Shown here piece after piece: positions 8,601-14,745 of a DNA stretch of 14,745 bases. Within the stretch, counting starts at the first letter, position 1; every line of letters begins with the position of its first letter. The stretch spans positions 1 through 14,745 of the forward strand of contig WKLE02004866.1 in the NCBI GenBank assembly GCA_014885115.2. The letters run 5' to 3'. The notes beneath the pieces were generated by a model. The model was not told the DNA's origin. It was given only the letters and a program-made list of their open reading frames with translations, and made no database searches. The position numbers and the translations under genes were made by a program. The DNA is from Asterionellopsis glacialis (lineage: Eukaryota; Bacillariophyta; Plagiogrammaphyceae; Rhaphoneidales; Asterionellopsidaceae).

Positions 8601-11600
8601 ATGCTGCTGCCCATTCTTGCTGAGCGGCTACAAAATTGGCAGAAGGTCCAAAATATTCCATTTCCGGTCCCTGAGGGTGTCCGTGTGTAAGTTGCATGGG
8701 ATGTTGTGAGTGATGTGCATACTGCTGTTGCCCTTGCATGCGCATCGATGTCGCACCGACACCGTTTGATAGAGCTCTCGCTGGCGAGTAAGAGTGCATT
8801 CTATCAGGGGCAACGTCGAATTCGCTCCAAGCCTCTGTGGCTTCTCCAGTTTCGATAATTTCGGTAGCAGATGCATGGCTTTGTTGTTGTGAGGCCCTTG
8901 TCGCATCACTCAAAGTTTGTTTGTCAGGTTCTGAGCCATCATCGTCAGAAGAACCCACAAGAATTTCTCCTCCTCCGCGAATTGAAGCGACAGGACATTC
9001 AGGGTTACCAGGAGCTTTGTCCAAGCCGTTGCTCTCTAAACCCACAGCAGTGTCCAAATTGTTCTTATCTGGAGAGACTTTCGATTCATCTGGTTGAGAT
9101 GAATTATTAGTTTGTTTCTGTTTTTCTGAAACTATGTCATCAGAATCGGGTCTGGTTTGTTCAACGGTAGCTTCAACTGGTTCGTCGTTCAAATCAGGCA
9201 CAAAGTGCAAAAACGCCTCTGAGAAAGGCCTTTTCCGTAATGTTATCATTCTGATCATCTTTTTGTACTCGGGCTCCTCTTCTTTACTAGAGTTTGAGGC
9301 GTCCGTTAGTAAACGAGATAAGTAAGACTCATCTGATGGTTGTGATACTTTTGGTGGTTCATGTGTGATTCCAAGAGCATAAAGCACGGAGAAGGCAAGT
9401 CTAGGATCTATTGGCGTTTCATCGGTCACAGATTGCGGAGGACGTGGTTGTGGAGGAAGTGGCGTTGCTAAAACAGCAGCTTGTGGTGGTGCCGCTGATG
9501 CTGTCAGTTGGACCTCACTTTCAGAGCCATCTGGGGTGTCTTTCTTTGTCTCGATAGACGTACCGGCTTTTGAAGCTTCTGAAAACCTGATATCAGCTAT
9601 TTCTTTAGCTCTCTGCATCCCACGCAGTAGACCAATCTCCGTGCTTCGCCGCTTCTGCCTTTTGAACAAAGGTTCAAGCTCCCCCGGCGAAACAAATGTT
9701 TCTTCGGTTTTTTTGTCTTCGACAGTATTAGTGGCATTTTCATCACTATCCTTTTTGGGTTGGTGGTGATCAGGACCTTCGACACTAGTTGTCTCGGCTT
9801 TCGTTAGATTGCCTTCTCTTCCATCTTGAACATAGAAATGTTCAAGTACTGAACGAACTGCGATCCTTGCTCTCTCTGTTCCAGTATCTTTTGATAATTC
9901 TTCTACTGGAATCGGCTTTCTATTCTTTCTTTCCCTCGCTGTTGGTAACGGTGGAAGACCCAGTGAGATATATGTTGACATATTTGCAGCAGAAGAAGAT
10001 TGCATTGCCGATCCACCGACCTTCCCTGACGGCGTCATGGCTACTCTTCGACCACCCAACGAGTCAGGATGAGGATGCTTCCATCGCAGCTGCTCCGCTG
10101 ACCGACTCGTGGTATTAGAACCGACACCTTTCGCAATAAGTGCCGAAGTAGAAGCCAATGGTATTCCACTAGATGACATCAATTCTTCTGTATTTGGATT
10201 TAAACTCAGTAAATTACTACCTGACATTGCCGCCTGAGCTCTAGCTCGACTTGTTTTGGCTGCAGCTGGGGGTGGCGGAGTTGATGGAAAAGCATTAGCA
10301 GATGTTCTAGGTGTACCGCCAGCACGCTTTACTCCTGTCACCTTGGCAGCAGCTGATGCCGCTGCCGCAGACGGGGTCTCCGCAGGCCCTGCTGTTGGTA
10401 GTACAATGGGAGTAGGTCTTGCGGTAGTTGATAGCAAATGTAAATGTGAGTACGTGCTGTCTGTTTCAGCCTCAGCGTCTTCTCCTGACAAGAGTTGCAG
10501 TTGTCGTCGTCGGTTGCGCTCCATCCGCATGGCCCCTGACCGTCTCGTCCGATCCAACAAAACTTCTGCAGCAGCTGCTGCTGCTGCACTAATACCACCC
10601 ACACGACTTCCAGTTTCCGGATTGGTAGGTCCACGATGAGGGTACTCGGCTGGATCAATCTCATACTCCGAAATATCTTCCTCCGGCAAAATGACAAGAC
10701 TCAAACCCGCACCAATAAATGCTAGTTGATCAGCAGTCTCTTGTTGACTTGACGAGGTACTTCCATCAGCATTATTGGCATTATTGGCAGCAAGTGCTGC
10801 ATTGATTTTTTGTGCTTCCTTTTTCTCAATATCCTTTTCTTGCTTTAACGACCGAATTTCCTCTTCAAGCTTTTTGGCTGACGTTATCGGATCAATCTTT
10901 ATCTTATTGATCATATCATCAACGTTCTTAGCAACAGGTTTCAGTATAACTCTATATTTTTGGTACACACGATCTGTAAAGGATGCACGCAACATTCTTG
11001 TTTGGTCCAGAGCAACTTTAAGACGATCTCTCGCAGCCTGAAGTGACGTGTCGCTGGGTTGAATATATGGTCCATACTTATCATTAAGTGGTGCACGAAG
11101 TTTTAAAATCTTATCATCAACTACCGGCTGTTGCTGTTGTGGTGGTTCGTTTGAACTAGATACTTTCGCGGGAGATGGTGATGCAAGTTTTTGAGGTTGT
11201 TTTTGTACTGTCGATGGGGCTGGAACTGATGTTTTATTGGGTTGCGGTCCCTTTGGTTTGATGGTTGCAGCAGCTGGTGATGGTACCTTTGCAGCGACAT
11301 TCGTAGCATCGGGTGGCTTTTGAGCGACTGCAGCAGGTGCAGGAACGATTGCTTTTGCGATAGGGATTGGTTCCGTATTTGGTTTCAATGCAGGTGGGGC
11401 TGCCGTAGTAGGCACTATACCAATTGGTGGAGGTGATGAATTCGGCTTCCCTGTTACTTCAATTTTGCTGCTGAATGACACAGTCTTTGGAGAAGCCCTC
11501 CCTGCAGAAATGGGATGAGGAGAAGGGATTGGCCGAGATTGAGTTTTTGGTTGCTGCGGTTTTTGTTGAGTACTAGTTTTTTTGTTCGGTGTTGGTACAA

Positions 11601-12090
11601 GTGATTGATGAGATTCATCTACCGTGACTCTATCGTTTCCAGAATCATTTCGATCTTTGCCTACAGAAGACTTTGGCGCAGTCAATGTTGATGGAGGAGG
11701 CTTCGATACAAATTTCTTCGACAACTGCGATTTTTTATTTCCAGCATGTTCACTATTTTTTGTCGTCGCCTCTTTCGATCCTGTGGCCTCCTTAGTACCT
11801 GGTTTCGACCGATTTAAAGCAGCGGGTGGTGGTGGTGGTGACTTTTCTTTTTGCACTGATGGCGTCGTCACTTTCTTTACCTCAACCTCTTTCTTTTTCG
11901 CAACGGCCTTTACAGCCTTATCACTATCATTTCCTTCAGGCACCGATCGTTCCGATGTTGTTCCTGGCGTAGGTCCGGTACTAATTGTACGGATGTCTGT
12001 GCGGACTGGATCGTGATTTGAAGGTACCTCAATTTTCTCGTTTTGCGGTCCCAATGGCTCCGAAGAGCCGCTCTTTTCGCCCATTCCCAT
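5653..12090 (-). CDS. very large uncharacterised, probably nuclear, mosaic protein
   Basis: I do not recognise this 2145-residue intronless protein. The frame is open to 12135, but that codon is TTG and an in-frame TAG lies just upstream; the first ATG is 12090, with a second at 12084. Approximate layout: 1-320 disordered Ser/Pro/Thr/Lys; 322-435 ordered, with a KYGPYIQPSD segment then a long charged coiled coil; 453-563 a block with YEIDPAEYPHRGPTNPETG, an alanine run and an Arg-rich helix; 702-760, 803-843 and 888-972 further ordered islands; 1147-1267 Ala/Gln/His-rich; 1295-1327 basic with PKRKK; 1350-1406 Ser-rich tandem repeats; 1539-1693 and 1732-1887 predicted helical blocks; then an acidic run DDSDDESEEED followed by a basic coiled coil ending in SRTRGR. 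There is no signal peptide or membrane segment. Composition suggests a nuclear scaffold, chromatin or transcription factor, which is inference. Confidence 0.85.
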   Translation of the reverse strand: MGMGEKSGSSEPLGPQNEKIEVPSNHDPVRTDIRTISTGPTPGTTSERSVPEGNDSDKAVKAVAKKKEVEVKKVTTPSVQKEKSPPPPPAALNRSKPGTKEATGSKEATTKNSEHAGNKKSQLSKKFVSKPPPSTLTAPKSSVGKDRNDSGNDRVTVDESHQSLVPTPNKKTSTQQKPQQPKTQSRPIPSPHPISAGRASPKTVSFSSKIEVTGKPNSSPPPIGIVPTTAAPPALKPNTEPIPIAKAIVPAPAAVAQKPPDATNVAAKVPSPAAATIKPKGPQPNKTSVPAPSTVQKQPQKLASPSPAKVSSSNEPPQQQQPVVDDKILKLRAPLNDKYGPYIQPSDTSLQAARDRLKVALDQTRMLRASFTDRVYQKYRVILKPVAKNVDDMINKIKIDPITSAKKLEEEIRSLKQEKDIEKKEAQKINAALAANNANNADGSTSSSQQETADQLAFIGAGLSLVILPEEDISEYEIDPAEYPHRGPTNPETGSRVGGISAAAAAAAEVLLDRTRRSGAMRMERNRRRQLQLLSGEDAEAETDSTYSHLHLLSTTARPTPIVLPTAGPAETPSAAAASAAAKVTGVKRAGGTPRTSANAFPSTPPPPAAAKTSRARAQAAMSGSNLLSLNPNTEELMSSSGIPLASTSALIAKGVGSNTTSRSAEQLRWKHPHPDSLGGRRVAMTPSGKVGGSAMQSSSAANMSTYISLGLPPLPTARERKNRKPIPVEELSKDTGTERARIAVRSVLEHFYVQDGREGNLTKAETTSVEGPDHHQPKKDSDENATNTVEDKKTEETFVSPGELEPLFKRQKRRSTEIGLLRGMQRAKEIADIRFSEASKAGTSIETKKDTPDGSESEVQLTASAAPPQAAVLATPLPPQPRPPQSVTDETPIDPRLAFSVLYALGITHEPPKVSQPSDESYLSRLLTDASNSSKEEEPEYKKMIRMITLRKRPFSEAFLHFVPDLNDEPVEATVEQTRPDSDDIVSEKQKQTNNSSQPDESKVSPDKNNLDTAVGLESNGLDKAPGNPECPVASIRGGGEILVGSSDDDGSEPDKQTLSDATRASQQQSHASATEIIETGEATEAWSEFDVAPDRMHSYSPARALSNGVGATSMRMQGQQQYAHHSQHPMQLTHGHPQGPEMEYFGPSANFVAAQQEWAAASAAAVGFLPSAQSSIAALEYSSRRAALVVRERAARALIAREQAHAAAVHRHAAAAAVRSGAAVTGLSPQQAAVLMGSSHGYQQSAAAARFAHMGARNAAAMMNQQAGNPSMMGLPASAQAQVQAHTGRAQLSHQEGRKRSNPASSPGRGKAAPKRKKDPTPPEPLEDFALPVAEKAKPSNLPNRKRARAPSAGSTDSTEMKASSRARTSSAGSTDSAGGKPSSKARASSAGSTDSGGVKPSATVDAPKPAAKPVLVSNNTAPKNKDAKPPKDKADQNNGSPPLEPKKEIVAPKPEKNVSENTSPANVDAIEKKDTEDPKELKEPTEVAEKPLLTKRVPEASAKPANQTEPTKVSMPVPAPVGREDALAGPPASTSGMRFFVPKPPALLDVELIEDIIEGRIHDAVGKTREVLSKKQDILLSELEASLIQHLLAVGAAVPIPKALVSNPLKERLNTPGFKNTNSSVPHIPRELVVATIMVWLWQQHKESFQRAFAKSGRIDVDPECKWLIHAAIDSSVRALMLEIADAVARGGALSSGLNRNKSGSNPKSTPSATGTEGDKSQGSSSTNDLRFASIVSEALMTELSIDEEMDIIIPCFRELVELLDKRRIAALEAKCQERALLATLVSRCTTMSEPFSHAYVSSMVRAGEALGHEKLFDVVQDEDAKASTMIVYDIFSDESGAWEDPCRMPSGFTPNLTGEDLTRRAHARAMIQKSLKKLQDRHHIRGGTPNAGPYTDPPPTAEGASISGSPSSTDGSRPGLQRSNSGLKRKPSFGAASDTSVPTGTGAAPATNKTLYNPNHYSAPLLWDNDDMENKPYGRHSTGARQRSLSLGRINVEKGGKKSRAIRSNSVSSPPAAMNEESSVKSSDPKCSTQEINWTDVAEIFQDVSLPGPTTPTAKKHDSHHHAPPVPPGTKIIAPFCRQFDFDKLPDDSDDESEEEDLSDEAILAKHRIVLDRMKKRLDKFMEARQRAVQRSRTRGR
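7873..8044 (-). repeat. 57-bp in-frame tandem repeat, about 3 copies
   Basis: Adjacent copies at 7904-7960 and 7961-8017 share the same 57-bp period. Partial copies flank them at 7873-7903 and 8018-8044. The repeat encodes a 19-residue unit with the core SSAGSTDS followed by a Lys-Pro/Ala-Ser-Ser-rich linker and Arg-Ala. The length is a multiple of three, so gain or loss of copies keeps the frame. The Ser/Thr-rich core could be phosphorylated, but no kinase motif is decisive. Confidence 0.8.
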
Positions 12091-12165
12091 CGATTGCACT
12101 CTATGAACACTCTCTAGCAACCGTCTTCCCTCCAAATGTGTTTGTATAAGTTGTATAGTCGTCCT

Positions 12166-12189
12166 CTATTCTCGCTGCATCGGGATCAT
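12166..12189 (-). promoter_or_regulatory. 7-codon upstream ORF ahead of the large gene
   Basis: An ATG at 12189-12187 opens a seven-residue frame, which includes a second in-frame ATG, ending in TAG at 12168-12166, about 75 nt upstream of the chosen ATG at 12090. It would matter only if the mRNA leader extends past 12189. Confidence 0.3.
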
Positions 12190-12295
12190 TTCCTCACTCC
12201 AAAATTTCCCTACGACGGTTTTCCCGTAGAAAATCAGGTAGGAACAAAACTTGCGAAAATTTCGAAGCAGATGGAGGCAAGCAAGAGCCCGCGAA

Positions 12296-12309
12296 TTTAC
12301 CCGGGTAAA
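12296..12309. repeat. 14-bp perfect palindrome TTTACCCGGGTAAA
   Basis: A self-complementary 14-mer lies about 206 bp upstream of the large gene's ATG. It sits at the edge of the GTACC-type repeat cluster, whose TTACCCAGGTAC words resemble it. It may be a promoter element or a repeat end. Confidence 0.5.
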
Positions 12310-12339
12310 ACTTTGGTCCTATTCCTCCCTGCCGGGTAC

Positions 12340-12910
12340 AGGTAAGGCCTAAAAGTTACCTTACCCAGGTACAATTACCTCGCGGTACGGCAGATACTTA
12401 CCGGTACTATTTCATCGTACATGGTGCTTGGTAACTTTACCCAGGTACGACCAACGTACCTGTATCAGTGTACATTCTGGTAATGAAAGGCATTGAAGCG
12501 GTACCAAGTACCAGGTACAATATCAGTACGCTTACCAGGGTACCTGGTATGCCGCCCGTGCGTGTACCAGGTACCAGGGGTAACCCCTGGTACCTGGTAC
12601 CAGGTAAGTCCTGAACTACCAGGTACCAGTGTACCAAGTACGGTACCATCAGATAGGACTACCACCTTCAAGATATTCCCAGCTGGTACCTTGGTACAGT
12701 CATTAATGGGCTACCTGGAAACATCATCTACTATTACAGACTCTCGTAGGATAGATAAATTTAGTTCTCGGGAAGTGGGGACGTCATAAAAAATAGCTTT
12801 ACCGTAGGGCGCTACTCTACCTAAAGAGTACAGGTACCAGAGTTTGGCAGCAAGGTACTGTGCCTAGTACCTGGTGTACCCAGGTATAGTACATGGTACA
12901 CGAAGACCTG
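12340..12910. repeat. GGTACC-centred repeat cluster
   Basis: Nine GGTACC hexamers fall between 12500 and 12838, against roughly 0.1 expected in random DNA of that length. They are embedded in variants of TACCAGGTACCAG, TACCCAGGTAC and CCTGGTACC on both strands. This produces mirror-image short frames on both strands (12493-12789 plus, 12671-12437 minus) rich in Val-Pro-Gly-Thr words. Those frames are repeat artefacts, not genes. Similar words occur at 285-320, 499-517 and 4210-4250, so this is a dispersed spacer repeat. No transposase or terminal repeat pair was found. Confidence 0.75.
12564..12600. repeat. 37-nt inverted repeat, 18-bp perfect arms
   Basis: The left arm 12564-12581 is the exact reverse complement of the right arm 12583-12600, with a single central A at 12582. 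It could extrude a cruciform or fold into a tight hairpin if transcribed. It is the strongest hairpin I found in the window and lies in the GGTACC cluster. Confidence 0.85.
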
Positions 12911-13199
12911 CTCACTGTACCCCCACGTACAAAATCTACAGCTGTCAGAGTGCGGCGAACATGCATCACTGGCACCTGACACATCGCTTGTTTGTGTTGA
13001 AAAGCTTCTTGCAAGCCCACATGCAAGCGAATCGGCAGCACCGCGGTACTTACTAAAAAAATCTTATCGTACGGTTTTATGATAACATACACAGCAGTCC
13101 TACTGTACGTACTGCGGAGACGAAGATGTATCGGGGCGCAGGGGCGCCGCTGTTCGTATCCCCGTCTCAGGTTGACAGTAACTAGGCTTCTAAGCTCTG
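12911..13199. other. mixed-composition spacer, nothing identified
   Basis: This stretch is closer to average GC than the DNA to its right and marks the transition out of the GTACC-type cluster. It contains CAGTCCTACTGTACGTACTG near 13093, resembling the CCTACTGTAGG stem at 4238. No gene, tRNA or element was recognised. Confidence 0.4.
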
Positions 13200-14745
13200 A
13201 AAGTGATGTATTGTTTACAACTTGCAGAACTTGATGGCTCTCATTTTCTAAAATTGACCACAGTGAAAGTATTTTTTAAAAAATCTGACTGTTACTACTG
13301 CGAAAACAAATACTGCTGCAATCAGACTCTAGTCCTTTGTCCTTTGAGTCATGTTTCTACTTTCTTTTATTTAATACAACCTTTAAACTTGCAGTTGAGC
13401 TGCTTGCTTGCTGTTTTATGTTGTTCTTCACTTCCTTATTTGCATTCCTAAAATAATAACAGTGCTCAGAAAAATACAGTAAGAACAACAGATGCAACAA
13501 AATCAGTACCAGCAGTACTATGACACTTTCTCATAAGAAGTTATGAGGCCTCCCTCTAATAATAGTGCTTTCTCTTGGTCAAAATATCTTTCAATTAAAT
13601 GTTTGTTGTATACTGAAGAGAATGTTAATCATCCTCAACAATAAGCAGTAGTAGTAAATGTCTTGTATGCTCCTTCTATAGTACTAGTAAAGTTCCTTTT
13701 TCTTCTTACTACTGCAATGATTGGTGGTTTTGAGCATCAGGTTAGTCTTTATGTATGGCTTCATTTTCTATTCTCCCATATTCTATACCATAGCAGTGTA
13801 TTAAGGACTCAATCAAGTGTTGTGCATATGTTGTATCTAATGGTAAATGCTGCTGTACCTGAGAATTTCTTGATTTCAAGAAATCCAAAACATCATACCA
13901 CCTGGAGATCCAATTGTCTGATTTCATCACATTTTTCAAATTTTCTTGTTTATCAAGTGTTAATGTTTCTTACTATTGAGAAAAGAAGCACTCCTTGCTT
14001 TAAAAAAATCTGGATTTCCATAGATAGTGAGGGTCCATATGTCAATCCCTTAAAATTGATTTTTCCTATTATGCTTCTTTATGATTGAAGAGAACCACCA
14101 CAGGAAATATGCTCTGCTAGTTTGTACTGATATATAACAGCCAAATTGTATACTTATCTATGATGTATTAGTGTGTACTAATCAATAATGAACAAAACAT
14201 AGAAGTCTTGATTAAGAGATCATATGAACATATTGCAGTTTTTCTTGGTTATGAAGCTTCTTAGAAAAGTTGAAGATACAAGGCATTATTACAGGGGTGC
14301 TCCTTGATCTTTACCAAGCCCTTTTTTTGTTAAACTACATGACTTGCTGAGCTTACTTAAAGAACTAGTTTCAGTAATCTGGCCCAATTAAGGCCTGTTT
14401 TAAAATAAATTGGTAAAGTGCTAGGTACGCTATTTTTAATAAGGAAATCTTGTTTTCCCTACATCAACTTTTCCAAAAATCTTCCTATAGCAAAAACATT
14501 GAAATACATGTACAACATACTGACTGGCTAGAAATCTGATGAACTTGAAATACTTGTTTCTAGAATTTGGATTAAAGTCAAGGACAAGAACAAGAAATCT
14601 CTACAACTTTAAAACTCCTCCCCTAGAATTAAAAAAACATGAAAGAAACAACTTCAGAATACTGGATCATCAGAACACCATTTCCCACCAGTCCGGACCT
14701 AAGTCTGTCCTTCACCGCAATAAATCTGTCTGTCTGTCCACCTAA
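13200..14745. other. AT-rich tract without a convincing gene
   Basis: Composition shifts to clearly AT-rich relative to the large gene and stays so to the end. Only short frames occur. The longest plus-strand one (13663-14088) opens with TTG and looks like a shadow. A small perfect inverted repeat ATTAGT-GTGT-ACTAAT lies at 14168-14183, and the last bases hold a short CTGT run (about 14726-14738). The ATG frame 14539-14745 ends with the last three bases of the window and has no recognisable family. The tract may be ordinary intergenic DNA or a decayed mobile element. Confidence 0.5.
13742..13969 (-). pseudogene. possible coding relic in the AT-rich tract
   Basis: A 75-codon open frame between stops has a sensible amino-acid mix, including WISRWYDVLDFLKSRN and LIESLIHCYGIEYGRIENEA, unlike neighbouring AT-driven frames that are Phe/Leu/Lys-heavy. 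Its first ATG is at 13927. Just upstream on the same strand another frame reads GNPDFFKARSASFLNS before a stop, as if one coding stretch had been broken by a frameshift and stops. I cannot assign it to any family. A relic of a mobile element or a single exon are both possible, and chance is not excluded. Confidence 0.25.

Noticed and set aside
12777..12787. ACGTCA resembling the CO2/cAMP-responsive element described in diatoms
   Set aside because: It is a single short copy about 690 bp upstream of the large gene, inside a repeat-rich region; chance is likely.
12437..12789. Overlapping reading frames on both strands rich in VPGTWYQV-like words
   Set aside because: They are read-through of the self-complementary GGTACC repeats, which translate similarly on either strand; they are not genes.
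13663..14088. 141-codon plus-strand frame
   Set aside because: It starts with TTG, is hydrophobic and AT-driven, and overlaps a more protein-like minus-strand frame.
1..14745. tRNA, rRNA, CRISPR array, transposase or reverse transcriptase
   Set aside because: Looked for cloverleaf elements, rRNA-like conserved text, regular repeat-spacer arrays and element protein motifs by eye; none was found. A dedicated scan was not possible.

Overview
The window reads as nuclear DNA of a unicellular eukaryote, most likely a diatom or another stramenopile. The reasons are a eukaryotic-type TRM4/NSUN2 tRNA methyltransferase, long uninterrupted reading frames, a very large low-complexity protein with an apparently nuclear composition, and AT-rich spacers studded with GTACC-type repeats. 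There is no bacterial operon structure. The diatom assignment is inference and cannot be proved without a database comparison.

Layout: 1-600 is a spacer with short palindromes, a direct repeat and one GTACC-type repeat patch. A plus-strand gene (677-1666) encodes a 329-residue protein with an acidic head and a repetitive tail built on a Q-A-W-V-K-P motif. It converges, across a 579-bp spacer, on a minus-strand gene (3904-2246) encoding a TRM4/NSUN2-type RNA cytosine-5 methyltransferase. A 1.75-kb spacer follows (3905-5652), containing the TRM4 leader, two perfect 12-bp palindromes and no convincing gene. Next is a very large minus-strand gene (12090-5653, 2145 residues) with no recognised family: several ordered-looking blocks separated by disordered, Ala/Gln-, Ser/Pro- and Lys-rich stretches. 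Upstream of it, 12290-12910 is a dense cluster of GGTACC-centred repeats including a 37-nt near-perfect inverted repeat. From about 13200 to the end the DNA is AT-rich with no convincing gene; it may hold relics of an unidentified element.

The two long minus-strand frames look longer than the genes really are. Both open with a TTG codon (at 4078 and 12135) and contain no ATG until 3904 and 12090, so I start them at those ATGs. Candidate upstream ORFs lie ahead of all three genes, and one overlaps the TRM4 start codon. Nothing in the layout shows that the genes act in one pathway. The only well-defined function is tRNA/RNA m5C methylation; the other two are orphan proteins to my eye. I found no complete undescribed system, but the large orphan protein, the triplet-duplicated repeat protein and the palindromic spacer repeats are the best leads.
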